A stretch of 64,000 nt of DNA from Candidatus Ecksteinia adelgidicola (lineage in GTDB: Bacteria > Pseudomonadota > Gammaproteobacteria > Enterobacterales > Enterobacteriaceae), in assembly GCA_020541345.1 (NCBI GenBank), contig CP045239.1, positions 372,001 to 436,000 on the forward strand. The letters are read 5' to 3'. Positions 52,724 through 64,000 of the stretch are shown piece after piece. Both the position numbers and the translations under genes were made by a program. Under the pieces are notes generated by a model. It worked only from the letters and a program-made list of their open reading frames with translations, had not been told where the DNA came from and did no database searches. How positions within the stretch are numbered: position 1 is the stretch's first letter; each line of letters begins with the position of its first letter.

Positions 52724-54291
52724 AAATTTTCTCTACAAAAAATTCTTTTGAATAAATAAAATTTTTTCTATTATAGTTTATAATATTTATTATATAATAA
52801 TTTTTATTTTATAAATACTTATAAATATTTAGTTGATAATATTATAAATATTAAATTGAATTTTATAAAAATAATTTAATTCATTTTTAAGTAATTTTAA
52901 TTAGTTATTATATGTATATAACAAATTTTATAAAAATAAAGTTTACAAAGTTTTTATATGATTTTATTTTTATTATTTTTGATATAAAATGAAACAAACA
53001 TCGTGTTATTTAAAATAATTATTAAATATAATATGAGATAATTTTTTTTAAAAAATATTTTAACTTAAAAAATAAAATTTATATCGTTAGATATTTTAAT
53101 AAATATATTTTATTATATTATCTTATTAAAACCATCATAAATATGTTTTATTTATGAAACAAATATCGTTATTTTAAATATAAAAATTATATTAAACTAA
53201 TAGTTTTTAACATTGTATTTTTGATTATTTTTAATAATTTATTTTTTTAATTTTATAATTTTATTATATTAAAATACATAATAAACATATTATGTTGTTT
53301 TAGTTATTAATTTTAAATGATAATTAATTTTAATAAAAATAAATAACATTTATTATAATTAAACAAAAAAATAGTTTTTAAAAAAAATGTTGTTATAATA
53401 ATTTATAGTTTTTATAATTATTGATATAATAGTTATTATAAAAAAATATTATTTATTAAAACATCAATATATTATTTTAAATATTTATATAAAACAATTA
53501 AGAAATTTTATATAGATAATATTCTAAATATAATTTAATAATAATGCTAGTAATTATTAAAAATCATTTTAATATAATATTGTAAATTGATATAATATTT
53601 TATAAAATGTTTATAAAAAATAACTATGTAAATATATTATATTTTATAAAAAACTTTTATTGATAGCTATTAAACAATTTTATATTATTTTAAATATTTA
53701 ATGATTAAATAATATATTATTGATATATGAATTAATATTGTATAAAATATTATTATGAATTTTTTTATTTATTTAATGCATTATAAGACATTAAAATAAA
53801 TAAAAAAAGTATTTTTTATTTATAGATAGTTAAAATTAAATTTTTAATTTTAATATTTTTAATATATAAAAGATTCAAGTAATCACAATAATGATTTAAA
53901 TATAAAAAATTTTTTATATTATAATTATGACAATATTTAATAATATTAATAGAATACTATGCCAATATTTTTATAAAAGTAATATTACTTTAAAAAATTA
54001 TTATAACTAAAAAGTATAATTTTATTATTATTTATATATTAAACATATTTTTTATTAAAGATATTAGATATTATTTGATAAAAGTATAAATATATTAATT
54101 ATAATTTTAGTAAAATTTTATATAAATGAAATTATGTGATAAAAGAGTATTATATTTAATACATAAAAATATTTAATTCAAAATAAAATAATATACATTA
54201 ATTTTAAATATTAAAAAAATTTGTTATAGTCTTATACGTTTTGATAAAAATTATTATATAATGTCTCGATTTTAAAACATTTTATATGTAT
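52724..54291. other. Non-coding gap, ung to tRNA-Gly
   Basis: About 1.6 kb with no gene. A TATAAT at 54257-54262 followed by GTCTCG lies 29 bases before the tRNA and is its likely -10 box. Nothing else is supportable. Confidence 0.65.
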
Positions 54292-54362
54292 GCGGGTGTA
54301 ATTTAGTGGTAAAATGATAGCTTCCCAAGCTATATACAAGGGTTCAATTCCCTTTACCCGCT
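54292..54362 (+). tRNA. glyU: tRNA-Gly(CCC)
   Basis: The 71-nt cloverleaf starts GCGGGTG, with anticodon stem ATAGC/GCTAT and loop TTCCCAA (anticodon CCC at 54324-54326), T arm AGGG-TTCAATT-CCCT and discriminator U at 54362. It resembles E. coli glyU(CCC) rather than glyT(UCC). CCA is not encoded (CTC follows), and a T-run after it could end transcription. It reads only GGG, which should be rare in such an AT-rich genome. Confidence 0.94.
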
Positions 54363-55100
54363 CTCTTTTTTAAGAATTCTATAAATTAAAATATGTAAAT
54401 ATTAATTAGTTATAACAATTATTTTAAAGAATATTTACATATTATTTATATTAAAATATCATATAAAAAAATGAAGTATATATAAATTTTTCATCTTATA
54501 ATAAACATAATCAAAAATTTTTAAAAAATATTTGTATTAATTTTATATTATATTACTGAAGATTTTAATTAAAAATATCAAATAAACTTTATTTTTTTAT
54601 TATATTAATAAACTACTATTAATATGAAAATTTATTTATAAATATTTTTTTTAATTTTAATTATGATTTGTAAATAGCGTTTAAAATTTTTTAAATATTG
54701 TTTAAAATTGAAACAATAATAAATTTAAGAAATATAAAAACATTAAATAATTTTATAATAACAAAGTTATATAAATATATTATCATACATTAATTTTTTA
54801 AAATAATTTTAAAAAAAATACCTTTTTACAGTTAAAAATAAAATTATAATTTTAAACAACATTACTAATAAGAATTTTAGTAGTTTATTAAATTTAAAAA
54901 TTTAATATAAAATAAAAAAAAATAAAAATTAGTATTTAAATCCTAATGAATTTATTTTTATTAAGTTAAAATTTAGTTTTAAAAAATATTTTTTACTTAA
55001 AATATTAAACATAAGATAATTATTTTTCATATAATTAAATTTACTAATCAAGTTATATTTATCATAAAAAATTAAAATAAGGTTATCGAAATACAATATT
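54363..55100. other. Non-coding gap, tRNA-Gly to alaS
   Basis: About 740 bases downstream of convergent tRNA-Gly and alaS. It opens with CTCTTTTTTAAG, probably the tRNA terminator tail. No gene is visible. Confidence 0.65.
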
Positions 55101-57737
55101 TTATATCGACAATTTTAAAATAATCCAAGATTCTATACTATTTAAAGCAGAAGGCAAAGCGATAATATCTGTTCCACCTGCTTGTGCTATTTCTGAAGAC
55201 CCCCCTCCTTTTCCGGCTATTTTTTTAGAAATAACATGAATTAGTTCTTTAGCTTGTATTCGATCTGTAAGATCTTGAGTTACACTAGCAATTAAATTAA
55301 TTTTATTATCAATGATACTAGAAAGTATAATAATTGATGATCCTAACTTATTTTTTAGATTGTCAACCATAATTCTTAACATTTTTGATTCGATATTAGT
55401 TAGGTTACTAACTAAAAGATTTATACCACTTACTATTTTTACTTGACTAGATAAATATGAACTTGCTTTAATTGCTTGTTGATTTTGTTCTTGTTGAAAT
55501 TTTTTTTCTAATATACGAACACGATTTAAAGTTTTACGAACATTATCAATTAAATTATCATAATTAGTATGCATTAACGATGAAATTCTTTTTAAAAGAT
55601 TACTTTTTTCATTTAAAATGCGGATAGCACTCGTTCCAGTAACTGCTTCAATACGACGAATGCCTGCTGCAGTACTATGTTCACTTAAAATATGAAATAA
55701 ACCAATATCACCAGTACACTTAGCATGAGTACCTACACATAATTCAGTAGAGAAATTTCCTATAGTTAATACGCGTACATTCTTGTCATATTTTTTATGG
55801 AATAATGCCATTGCTCCTTTTTTTATAGCATCATTTAATGTCATTAAATTAGTTTTTATTAAAAAATTATAACGTATTTGTTGGTTTATTAGATTTTCTA
55901 TTTTTTGAATGTGTTCTGATGTAACTACTTTAAAATATAAAAAATCAAAACGTAAATATTTTTCATTAATTAAAGAGCCTTTTTGAGTTACTTGATTTCC
56001 TAGTATTTTTCGAAGAGCAGCATGTAAAAGATGAGTAGCTGAATGATTTAAACAAATATAATTTCGATGTTGAACATTAATTTTTGCATGAATGTAATCT
56101 TTTATTTTTAGTGTACCTTTTAATACTTTTCCATGATGAAAGATAGCTTTTCCATATTTTTTTGTATTATTTACTAAAAATTTTGTTCTTATAGTTTTTA
56201 AAAAACCTTTGTCGCCTACTTGACCACCTGATTCAGGATAGAATGGTGTTTTGTCTAATATAACTACTGCTTCTTCACCAGCGTGAATCTGATAGACTTC
56301 TTTATTATTACGAAAAAGAGCTATTACTGTTGATTTCTCTTCTTTATGATCGTAACCAGTAAAATAACTTTTAGTATTTATACTTATTATGTCTTCATAA
56401 CTTTTTCTTTTAAAACAACTAAATTTACGTGTACGTTTTTTTTGTATTTGCATTGCTTGATTAAAACTAAATTCATCAATTTTTATTTCTTTTTCCCGAC
56501 AGATATCGCGAGTAAGGTCAAATGGAAAACCATATGTATCATATAATCGAAAAATAGTATTTCCATCTAAAGTCTTATTTTTTACATTTTTTAATTCATG
56601 ATACAATAATCGCAAACCACGATCTAATGTATTGATAAATTGCTCTTCTTCTATTTTTAAAACTTTTTCTATTAAAGATTGGTTAGATTGTAATTTATTT
56701 GAAATTATACCCATGATCTGAATTAGTGGTGAAACTAATTTATAAAAAAAAGCTTTTTTTACTCCTAGCATATTTCCATGACGAATGGCACGGCGAATAA
56801 TTCGTCGTAATACATATCCTCGTCCTTCATTCGAAGGAATTATACCATCTGAAATTAAGAAAGCGCAAGAACGTATATGATCAGCAATGACACATAAAGA
56901 TTTATTGTTAAGATCTAAAGTATGAGTAATTTGTGCAGTAGCACTAATTAACATTCGAAATATATCAATATCATAATTAGAATATACATTTTGTAATACT
57001 GAAGCAATACGTTCTAGACCCATTCCAGTATCTACAGAAGGTTTAGGTAGTGGTAGCATGCAACCATTAGATTGACGATTAAATTGCATAAAAACAATGT
57101 TCCATATTTCAATATATCGATTATTATTTATTTTATGACCGTGATCAGGAATGTTAACAATTTGATCTCCATAATCATAAAAAATTTCTGTACATGGACC
57201 ACAAGGTCCAATATTACCCATGTTCCAAAAATTATCTGAGTTAAAATTGCCTTTTTTATTATTACCAATACGAATAATACGTTTAATTGGTATTCCAATA
57301 TTTTTATTCCAGATGTTAAAGGTTTCATCATCATTTTGATAAACAGTAACTAATAATTTGTCTTTTGATAAATTAAAATAATTTTTTGAAGTAAGTAATT
57401 CCCATGCATAATTAATTGCTTCATATTTAAAATAATTACCAAAGCTAAAGTTTCCTAACATTTCAAAAAAAGTATGATGACGCGTAGTATAACCAACATG
57501 ATCAAGATCATTATGTTTACCTCCTGCGCGAATGCATCGTTGCACAGTAGTAACTCTAGAATATATGTATTCATCTGGATACAGAAATGCGTTTTTAAAT
57601 TGATTCATTCCAGCATTTGTAAATAGTAATGTTAAATCATTCTCTGGAATTAAAGAACTACTTGTTATAACTTGATGATTTTTAGTATGAAAAAAATCAA
57701 TAAAAATTTTACGAATCTCACTAGTACTTATGTTCAT
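55101..57737 (-). CDS. alaS: Alanyl-tRNA synthetase
   Basis: Charges tRNA-Ala and edits mischarged Ser and Gly. It has 878 residues against 875 in E. coli. The start is ATG 57737 ([22 protein letters not shown]) with AGGA five bases upstream; an in-frame ATG 42 codons earlier is unneeded. The class II core has [35 protein letters not shown] and [18 protein letters not shown]. The editing domain zinc motif is intact (HSATHLLH and CVGTHAKC). The C-terminal domain ends with the glycine-rich [14 protein letters not shown] motif. All domains are retained, including editing, which some reduced genomes have lost. Confidence 0.97.
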   Translation of the reverse strand: MNISTSEIRKIFIDFFHTKNHQVITSSSLIPENDLTLLFTNAGMNQFKNAFLYPDEYIYSRVTTVQRCIRAGGKHNDLDHVGYTTRHHTFFEMLGNFSFGNYFKYEAINYAWELLTSKNYFNLSKDKLLVTVYQNDDETFNIWNKNIGIPIKRIIRIGNNKKGNFNSDNFWNMGNIGPCGPCTEIFYDYGDQIVNIPDHGHKINNNRYIEIWNIVFMQFNRQSNGCMLPLPKPSVDTGMGLERIASVLQNVYSNYDIDIFRMLISATAQITHTLDLNNKSLCVIADHIRSCAFLISDGIIPSNEGRGYVLRRIIRRAIRHGNMLGVKKAFFYKLVSPLIQIMGIISNKLQSNQSLIEKVLKIEEEQFINTLDRGLRLLYHELKNVKNKTLDGNTIFRLYDTYGFPFDLTRDICREKEIKIDEFSFNQAMQIQKKRTRKFSCFKRKSYEDIISINTKSYFTGYDHKEEKSTVIALFRNNKEVYQIHAGEEAVVILDKTPFYPESGGQVGDKGFLKTIRTKFLVNNTKKYGKAIFHHGKVLKGTLKIKDYIHAKINVQHRNYICLNHSATHLLHAALRKILGNQVTQKGSLINEKYLRFDFLYFKVVTSEHIQKIENLINQQIRYNFLIKTNLMTLNDAIKKGAMALFHKKYDKNVRVLTIGNFSTELCVGTHAKCTGDIGLFHILSEHSTAAGIRRIEAVTGTSAIRILNEKSNLLKRISSLMHTNYDNLIDNVRKTLNRVRILEKKFQQEQNQQAIKASSYLSSQVKIVSGINLLVSNLTNIESKMLRIMVDNLKNKLGSSIIILSSIIDNKINLIASVTQDLTDRIQAKELIHVISKKIAGKGGGSSEIAQAGGTDIIALPSALNSIESWIILKLSI

Positions 57738-58504
57738 ACTTTTCCTAAAAATTAGAATAATACGCAATTTAATAATGTTCATGAAAATAATAACGTTTAT
57801 TTTAAAATTTAATGATATCTTAAAATAAAATTTATTTTGTAAAAAAATAGAAGCTAAAAACATTTATATGAAATTATAATAAATTATAACATGATAAATG
57901 ATAAAATTTAAAAAATAGCAAATTTCTTTTTTTAATTATTTGATATATGTTATTGTTTTTTTACGTGTTATATATGATATTGTAAATATTAAAATTTTTA
58001 CTACTTTCTTAATGTTCTATTAAAATCGTATACTTTTTTTGTGAATTATTATTAATTATATTAATAATATTATATGTTTTAAGAAAGTAAATATTATTTT
58101 TTTAAATTTTATTTACATTATTATTGTATAAATTTTTTTTAAAAAATATCATAGAAATCTATATTAGATTATATTAGTATTTTAAGTTGTACAGCTTAAT
58201 GCTAAATATTATTTTTTTTGATGTATATATAAATATAGATAAAACATATATTATTAATAATATTAAAATAAATACTGCATGATTTATAAAAATGAAAATA
58301 TTTTTATATTTATTTTTTGTAACATAATATCATTTTATAATTCAATTAATTTATATAGCATATTAATTTTAAATAAAACATAAACATTTAATATATTTAA
58401 CATTATAGATTCAAATAAAATCTGTTGATTTAAACATTAAAAGTTATTTTAATATTTTTTATAAATAATCAACGAAGTGCAACTAATGTTTTTCAAGGAG
58501 TTTT
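57738..58504. other. Non-coding gap between divergent alaS and phrB
   Basis: About 770 bases that must carry both promoters. The last 20 bases hold the strong phrB ribosome site AAGGAG. Hexamers cannot be told apart from the AT-rich background. Confidence 0.65.
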
Positions 58505-59944
58505 ATGAGTACACATTTAGTTTGGTTTCGTAATGATTTAAGAATAAATGATAACACAGCGCTTTATACTGCTTGCCTTACACCTAATATTTATGTATTA
58601 GCAGTATTTATTGCTACTCCAAAACAATGGTTAAAACATAGTATGGCACCCTGTCAAGCAAAATTCATTTATGACAATTTAATCAAGTTACAGAAAGAAT
58701 TAGCAAAAAAAAGTATTCCTCTTTATTATTATCAATGTAATGACTTTTTTGATTCAATTAATTGGTTAATATCTTTTTGCATGAAAAAAAAAATAACAGC
58801 ACTATTTTATAATTTACAGTATGAATTAAATGAATGGAATCGCGATCAAATATTAGAACGTCGACTAAGTGGAAAAGTACATTGTTATGGTTTTAATGAT
58901 AGTTTATTATTCCCACCAAAAAGCATAACCAATACCACTGGAAATATGTATAAAGTGTATACACCATTCCGAAATGTTTTTATTCGTCGTTTGATGAATT
59001 CTAATATTGATTGTTTTCCTGAACCAAGAGTACGTGGTAATATGTTATCAATATTAAATATACCTCCAATGTTTAAATATCCATCTTCATTAATAGATAA
59101 CATGTTTCCAGCTGGAGAAAAAGAAGCATTACAACGATTAAAAAATTTTTGTTTTACAAAAGAAAAAAAATATTTTTCTCAACGTAATTTTCCAGCAATA
59201 GATAGTACTAGTAAACTTTCTCCGTATCTAGCTATAGGCGTGTTATCTCCTCGTCAATGTTTCAATCAATTATGTATTGCATACCCTTTAATGTTAAAAA
59301 AAGATAATCATAATACTTTTTATTGGCTTAATCAATTAATTTGGCGTGAATTTTATCGTAATTTAATAATAGTTTATCCTGAATTATGTAAACATCAACC
59401 ATTTATCAAATGGACTAATATCATTTCTTGGAATAATAATACAAAAATGCTTCATGCATGGAAAGTGGGGAAAACTGGTTATCCAATTGTTGATGCAGCT
59501 ATGCGTCAACTTATACATACAGGCTGGATAAATAATAGACTACGGATGATTAGTGCAAGTTTTTTAGTAAAAGATCTATTAATTGATTGGCGTATTGGTG
59601 AACGTTATTTTATGTCTAAACTATTAGATGGAGATCTAGCAGCTAATAATGGTGGTTGGCAATGGATTGCTTCTACTGGTACTGATTCTGTTCCTTATTT
59701 TCGAATTTTTAATCCAACTACTCAAAGTAAATTTTTTGATCCATTAGGAATTTTTATTCGAAAATGGTTACCTGAATTAGAGCATTTGTCAAATGATGAA
59801 ATTCATGAACCTTACAAAAAAAAAATAAATAAAAAAATTCTTCTAAAGTATCCATTACCAATAGTTAATCACCAAAAATCTCGTTTAAAAATTTTATCTG
59901 TTTTTCAAACTGCAAAATTAGAATTTAATTCTAATAAAAAATAA
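58505..59944 (+). CDS. phrB: Deoxyribodipyrimidine photolyase (CPD photolyase)
   Basis: Light-driven repair of cyclobutane pyrimidine dimers using FADH and a methenyl-tetrahydrofolate antenna. It has 479 residues against 472 in E. coli. The N-terminal antenna domain begins THLVWFRNDLRINDNTAL. The helical FAD domain has WLNQLIWREFYRN, KTGYPIVDAAMRQL, GWINNRLRMISASFLVKDLLIDWR, GERYFMS and DGDLAANNGGWQWIASTGTD, which contain the electron-transfer tryptophans and dimer-binding residues. The consensus-like AAGGAG is the best ribosome site in the window. An A10 run at 58784-58793 stays in frame. Photolyase is kept in several insect symbionts although they live in the dark. Confidence 0.97.
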   Translation: MSTHLVWFRNDLRINDNTALYTACLTPNIYVLAVFIATPKQWLKHSMAPCQAKFIYDNLIKLQKELAKKSIPLYYYQCNDFFDSINWLISFCMKKKITALFYNLQYELNEWNRDQILERRLSGKVHCYGFNDSLLFPPKSITNTTGNMYKVYTPFRNVFIRRLMNSNIDCFPEPRVRGNMLSILNIPPMFKYPSSLIDNMFPAGEKEALQRLKNFCFTKEKKYFSQRNFPAIDSTSKLSPYLAIGVLSPRQCFNQLCIAYPLMLKKDNHNTFYWLNQLIWREFYRNLIIVYPELCKHQPFIKWTNIISWNNNTKMLHAWKVGKTGYPIVDAAMRQLIHTGWINNRLRMISASFLVKDLLIDWRIGERYFMSKLLDGDLAANNGGWQWIASTGTDSVPYFRIFNPTTQSKFFDPLGIFIRKWLPELEHLSNDEIHEPYKKKINKKILLKYPLPIVNHQKSRLKILSVFQTAKLEFNSNKK

Positions 59945-60970
59945 AAATTTTTATAAAATTTTTTTATTAAAGATTTACATCAAAAAATTAAAAATAAAAA
60001 CCATTTAAATAATGACTAATATTTATAAAATTATAGATAAATGTTATTTTAATTTTAAATATAATATAACTACATATGTTTTTTTATTGTGTTAATTTAA
60101 AAATTTTTATTGCTTTTTTTTAAAATTTTATTTTATCAATAATAAAAAACTTTTTAATAAAATAATATATATTATTTTTACATGTTTAATGTTTAATTTG
60201 ACATATAAATATTTATATAAAATATAAAATATTTTAAGATGTTATCTCTTAAGTTCAGAATATTATTAATATTATATTTTAAATATATAAAATTAATTTT
60301 TAATTTTATGCTCTTAATATAAAATTTTATGCTCTTAATATAATATGTATTTTTTATATATTTAATACATTTTCATATATAAAGTCAAAATAAAATTGTT
60401 TTAATTAAAATGAAGAAATGATATACAATTTCTGTAAGTACGTATGTAAAAATATAACTTTCTTTAGTTATAGAAAATATAAATATTTTAATGTTTTCGT
60501 TTTAAATTATTTTTAAATAAAACATTGCTACTACAAGAGTATAATAAGTTTATTACATACTAATATATTTTAATAAAATTTTTTTTATAAAGTTAAATGT
60601 TATTAAAAAATTTTTGTTAATTTAGTAAGTGATAATAATTTAATTACTTAAATAAATACTAAAATTAATGAATATTAAAAATAAAAAAACGCTATTTAAT
60701 AATAAGAATATATATTTAATTTTTTATTTATATAAAAAATTATACAATGAATATTGTATTAAAATTAATATAATTTAACATAAAAAACTAAATGAGTAAT
60801 AAAATTTTAACTTATTTTTTTTAAATACTTAACTTTAATAAAAAAATAAATTTTTATTAAATATTTTTAAACACTCTATATAATTCAAAAATATTCAAGT
60901 GTTTTAATTTTCATTAAAAAAACAATAAAAGATAAATAAAATTATTTTTAAATGATTATCATAAACATTC
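59945..60970. other. Non-coding gap between convergent phrB and rplS
   Basis: About 1 kb with no gene. It contains the tandem duplication at 60302. An all-A/T hairpin directly after phrB (AAAAATTTT region) could act in termination but is indistinguishable from background. Confidence 0.65.
60302..60343. repeat. Tandem duplication, 21 bp x 2
   Basis: Two exact adjacent copies of a 21-bp unit containing TTTTATGCTCTTAATAT, at 60302-60322 and 60323-60343. Confidence 0.9.
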
Positions 60971-61318
60971 TTATTTAAGACGTTCTTTAATGCGTGCTGC
61001 TTTACCAGTTCGATTACGTAAATAATATAATTTTGCTTTACGAACACAACCATAACGTTTAATTGTAAGACTATGAATGATTGGCGAATAAGTTTGAAAT
61101 ACTCGTTCTACTCCTTCATTATTTGATATCTTACGAACAGTAAATGCAGAATTTAAGCCACGATTACGTATAGCAATTACTAATCCCTCAAATGCTTGTA
61201 ATCTTTTTTTGTTACCTTCAACAACCCATACTTTTACTTCTATTAAATCACCTGATCGAAATATAGGAAATGTTTTTTTCATTTGTTCTTTCTCAATTTC
61301 TTTGATAATATTATTCAT
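60971..61318 (-). CDS. rplS: Ribosomal protein bL19
   Basis: 50S protein at the subunit interface. It has 115 residues, the E. coli length, and matches throughout ([80 protein letters not shown]). GGAAG lies eight bases before the ATG. It is the last gene of rpsP-rimM-trmD-rplS, 70 bases after trmD. No clear terminator follows. Confidence 0.98.
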   Translation of the reverse strand: MNNIIKEIEKEQMKKTFPIFRSGDLIEVKVWVVEGNKKRLQAFEGLVIAIRNRGLNSAFTVRKISNNEGVERVFQTYSPIIHSLTIKRYGCVRKAKLYYLRNRTGKAARIKERLK

Positions 61319-61388
61319 AATATATCTTCCTTATATTGTTTAATATGTTATTTTTGATATTATAGATTTTTTAACTTTCTTTTTTATT

Positions 61389-62123
61389 TTAATGTTCTTT
61401 TTTAAATTGATTTAATAAAGTTATTTGTTCTTCTGTTAATATTAAATTTTCTAAAAGATCAGGTCGTTTAAGCCAAGTATATCCTAATGATTGTTTAAGT
61501 CTCCACTTTCTTATTTTATCATGATTTCCAGATAAAAGAACTGGAGGAACTTGAAGTCCTGATAAAATTTTTGGTCGAGTATAATTCGGAAAATCTAATA
61601 ATCCATTAGTAAATGATTCTTCTTTCGTTGATTTAATATTATTTAGTACACCTGGCGTAATTCGTGCAATTGCATCAATAAGAACCATTGCAGGTAATTC
61701 TCCATTACTAAGTATATAATCACCTATTGAGTATTCTTCATCGATTTCTGTTTCAATAATTCGATTATCAATACCTTCGTATCGACCACATACAAGAATG
61801 ATATTTTGATTATTAGATAAATCATAAACACTATTTTGATCCAGTTTTTTTCCTTGCGGAGAAAGATAAATAATTTTTTTTCTTTCTCCTAACATATTCT
61901 TTGCAGCGTGAATAGCTTCTCGTAAAGGTTCTGCCATTAGTAACATACCAGGTCCACCACCATAAGGACGAGCATCTACAGTATGATGTTGATCATATGT
62001 AAAATCACGTGGATTCCAATATTTTAATTTAAGTAATCCATTTTTAACTGCTTGACTAGTTATTCCATAATTAGTAATTGCATGAAATATTTTTGGAAAT
62101 AAACTTATAATAGAAATTAGCAT
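61389..62123 (-). CDS. trmD: tRNA (guanine-37-N1)-methyltransferase
   Basis: SPOUT methyltransferase making m1G37 next to the anticodon of tRNAs that read CNN, which prevents +1 frameshifts. It has 244 residues (E. coli 255, the missing part being the C-terminal tail). The AdoMet knot motifs are present: [43 protein letters not shown]. The substrate loop [11 protein letters not shown] and the catalytic-region [11 protein letters not shown] follow. GGAG lies nine bases before the ATG. It is third in the operon, 56 bases after rimM. Confidence 0.97.
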   Translation of the reverse strand: MLISIISLFPKIFHAITNYGITSQAVKNGLLKLKYWNPRDFTYDQHHTVDARPYGGGPGMLLMAEPLREAIHAAKNMLGERKKIIYLSPQGKKLDQNSVYDLSNNQNIILVCGRYEGIDNRIIETEIDEEYSIGDYILSNGELPAMVLIDAIARITPGVLNNIKSTKEESFTNGLLDFPNYTRPKILSGLQVPPVLLSGNHDKIRKWRLKQSLGYTWLKRPDLLENLILTEEQITLLNQFKKEH

Positions 62124-62179
62124 AAATAAATCTCCATACTGAATGAGTTTATTTATATGTTGATGTGAAGTTAAACAGT

Positions 62180-62725
62180 TTAAAAATTAACATTCCAATC
62201 TACTAAAATAATTTGAGTAATAAGATTAATTTTTTTTATTACTTTTTTATCAAGAAAAGGAACTAAATATTCTTTTATAGAATTTTTATTCTGCATATGT
62301 GATCTTACAATCATAACATCATTAGAACCAGTTTCTATCATATTGATTACTTTACCTAGAAAAATTCCTTTTATTGTAATTACTTTGCAATGTATTAAAT
62401 CTGTCCAATAAAAATCTTTTGTCAAGTGAGGTAATTGTTTAGAAGTGATAACAATTTTACACTGAGTTAGTAAATGTGCTTTATTGCGATTTTGAATGTT
62501 TTGAATTTTGATAACAAGATTTTTTTTATGGTATTTCCAAGTTTCCAAGTATATAGATTTCCACGTTCCTTCTATACAAATAATCCAAGGTTGATAATTA
62601 AAAATATTTTTTTTTATTTCAGTGTATGAAAAAATTTTAAGCCAACCATAGATACCATAAGTAGATCTTATTTTACCAATAATAATTGGATTTATAGGTG
62701 TTTTTAATGTAGGTAGCATATCCAT
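62180..62725 (-). CDS. rimM: 16S rRNA processing / 30S assembly protein RimM
   Basis: Assists assembly of the 30S head by binding uS19. It has 181 residues (E. coli 182). The N-terminal RimM barrel ([34 protein letters not shown]) and the C-terminal PRC barrel ([52 protein letters not shown]) are complete. The start ATG 62725 is followed two codons later by another ATG; either would serve, and only a weak GTAGA-type site is seen. It lies 22 bases after rpsP, in the standard operon order. Confidence 0.96.
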   Translation of the reverse strand: MDMLPTLKTPINPIIIGKIRSTYGIYGWLKIFSYTEIKKNIFNYQPWIICIEGTWKSIYLETWKYHKKNLVIKIQNIQNRNKAHLLTQCKIVITSKQLPHLTKDFYWTDLIHCKVITIKGIFLGKVINMIETGSNDVMIVRSHMQNKNSIKEYLVPFLDKKVIKKINLITQIILVDWNVNF

Positions 62726-62747
62726 AATCTACAAATTTTCTATAAAA

Positions 62748-62996
62748 TTAAGTATCTTTTTGATTTTTTTTTATTAAAGTTTGAACACGATTAGAAATAT
62801 GCGCGCCTACGCTTATCCAATATATAATACGATTAAGTTTTAAGTATAGTGCTTGAGTTTGACCAGAAGCAAATGGATTAAAAAAACCTATACGTTCAAT
62901 AAAACGACCATCACGTGAATTACGACTATCTGTTACAACAACTTGATAGAATGGACGTTTTTTCGAACCATTACGTGACAAACGAATTTTTACCAT
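62748..62996 (-). CDS. rpsP: Ribosomal protein bS16
   Basis: Early-binding 30S protein. It has 82 residues, the E. coli length ([58 protein letters not shown]). A GAGAGAGAG run upstream of the ATG supplies the ribosome site. It is the first gene of the rpsP-rimM-trmD-rplS operon, 136 bases downstream of ffh, an arrangement shared with E. coli. Confidence 0.98.
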   Translation of the reverse strand: MVKIRLSRNGSKKRPFYQVVVTDSRNSRDGRFIERIGFFNPFASGQTQALYLKLNRIIYWISVGAHISNRVQTLIKKNQKDT

Positions 62997-63132
62997 AATA
63001 CTCTCTCTCTAATTAATAATAGATAATTTCTTAAGACTATGAATTTAGCTATAATATATAAAAATTTTAATTTTAATAAAAACTAATTTAACATAACAAA
63101 ATATTTTTAATAATGTTAATAAAAATCTAATA

Positions 63133-64000
63133 TTATCGATTTATAAAACTTGGTTTAATTATATTTTTCATGCTACGCATGACCTTAGTAATACCATTAT
63201 ATTTTATTTGCTTTATTATATTCTGCATTTCATGAAATTGTTTAAGCAAATGATTCACTTCTTGAATTTTTGTTCCAGAACCATTGGCAATACGACATTT
63301 ACGAGAAACTTTAATTATTTCTGGATGCTCTCTTTCTTTAGGAGTCATTGAATGTATAATTGCTTCCATTTTTATCACTTTGTGGTCATTCATATTTAAT
63401 TTTAAACTATTTGGTATTTGATTTAAATTTGGTAGTTTGCTTAATAGATTTTCTATATTACCTATATTACGTATTTGCTTAAGTTGAGATAAAAAATCAG
63501 TAAGATCAAAATTTTGATTATTATTAAATTTTTTTCGTAATTTTTCTGTTTCTTTATAATCTACTTTTTTTTCTACTTCTTCTATGAATGATAACATATC
63601 ACCCATTCCTAGAATTCGTGATGCCATTCGATCTGGATAAAAAGCTTCTAAATCATCAGTCTTTTCTCCTACACCAATAAATTTAATTGGTATACCAGTA
63701 ATATGGCGAATAGATAAAGCAGCTCCACCATTTGAATCGCTATCAGCTTTTGTAAGTATTGCGCCAGTTAAAGGTAATACTGTATTAAATATTTTTATTG
63801 TATTAGCAGCGTCTTGACCAGTCATAGCATCAACAATAAATAAAGTTTCTATTGGTTTAGCAGTAGTATGTATTTCTTTAATTTCTTTCATCATTGATGT
63901 ATTAACATGTAATCGGCCAGCTGTATCAACAATTACAACATCATAAAATTTTAGTTGTGCATATTTTAATGCGTGATTAAGAATGTCAATTGGTTTTTCT
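63133..64000 (-). CDS. ffh: Signal recognition particle GTPase Ffh, C-terminal 288 residues (partial)
   Basis: Binds 4.5S RNA and delivers nascent membrane proteins to FtsY at the inner membrane. The frame is open to the right edge and the N-terminal third lies outside. Visible are the G3 motif VDTAGRLH, DAMTGQDAANT, the G4 region, HITGIPIKFIGVGEKTDDLEAFYPDRMASRILGMGD, and the RNA-binding M domain. Two highly conserved places are altered: TKxDGDARGG reads TKADSDSNGG, and the M-domain SRKRRIA reads SRKCRIA. The M domain is also poor in methionine apart from its end. The reading frame is otherwise intact, and Ffh is essential, so the gene is probably functional. Confidence 0.95.
   Translation of the reverse strand, partial: EKPIDILNHALKYAQLKFYDVVIVDTAGRLHVNTSMMKEIKEIHTTAKPIETLFIVDAMTGQDAANTIKIFNTVLPLTGAILTKADSDSNGGAALSIRHITGIPIKFIGVGEKTDDLEAFYPDRMASRILGMGDMLSFIEEVEKKVDYKETEKLRKKFNNNQNFDLTDFLSQLKQIRNIGNIENLLSKLPNLNQIPNSLKLNMNDHKVIKMEAIIHSMTPKEREHPEIIKVSRKCRIANGSGTKIQEVNHLLKQFHEMQNIIKQIKYNGITKVMRSMKNIIKPSFINR

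Noticed and set aside
57738-57863. 42-residue extension of AlaS
   Set aside because: No family similarity, and a good ribosome site precedes ATG 57737.

Overview
The window is a stretch of a highly reduced, extremely AT-rich gammaproteobacterial (Enterobacterales-type) genome, most probably a long-established, vertically inherited insect endosymbiont. Almost every protein aligns by eye with its Escherichia coli counterpart. Catalytic residues of SppA, Pgi, TopA, LigA, Nth and others fall at exactly the E. coli residue numbers. Several E. coli gene clusters are intact: lolB-ispE-prs, murB-birA, divergent nadK/grpE, ffh-rpsP-rimM-trmD-rplS, and the tRNA operon glyW-cysT-leuZ. Summing my gene calls gives about 29 kb of coding sequence, roughly 46 percent of the window, which is very low for a bacterium. 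I cannot name the genus from these genes.

Layout. 1-10 kb: start of glnS (runs off the left edge), tusA, a polA reduced to its 5'-3' exonuclease domain, the tRNA operon Gly-Cys-Leu, and sppA. 10-17 kb: obgE, cspC, pgi and a 2-Cys peroxiredoxin with a clear terminator. 17-21 kb: a 3.8 kb gap. 21-25 kb: ychF, then prs-ispE-lolB on the other strand. 26-36 kb: ligA, a cspA-family cold-shock gene with a preserved long leader, nth and serS. 35.5-40.9 kb: a 5.4 kb gap with no credible gene. 41-44 kb: tRNA-Gln, tRNA-Met, birA-murB. 44-52.7 kb: topA, kdsB, nadK, grpE with a recognisable sigma-32 promoter, and ung broken by a one-base shift in an A10 tract. 54-64 kb: tRNA-Gly(CCC), alaS, phrB, the rplS-trmD-rimM-rpsP operon and most of ffh (runs off the right edge).

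The genes are housekeeping: translation (four aminoacyl-tRNA synthetases or parts of them, two ribosomal proteins, tRNA and ribosome modification), DNA repair and topology (PolA exonuclease, LigA, Nth, PhrB, TopA, degraded Ung), envelope building (MurB, KdsB, LolB, SppA, IspE), protein quality and targeting (GrpE, Ffh), and cofactors (NadK, BirA, Prs). There is no insertion sequence, prophage, CRISPR array, toxin, secretion system or other accessory cassette.

I did not find a previously undescribed multi-gene system. The most informative signals are: a frameshifted ung at a homopolymer, while A10 tracts of the same length in topA and phrB are in frame; a dozen or more two-copy tandem duplications of 15-23 bp scattered through the non-coding DNA; two conserved stress-response control regions (a cold-shock leader and a heat-shock promoter) standing out of decayed intergenic DNA; a perfect 17-bp inverted repeat just upstream of obgE; and erosion of the encoded CCA end in four of six tRNA genes.
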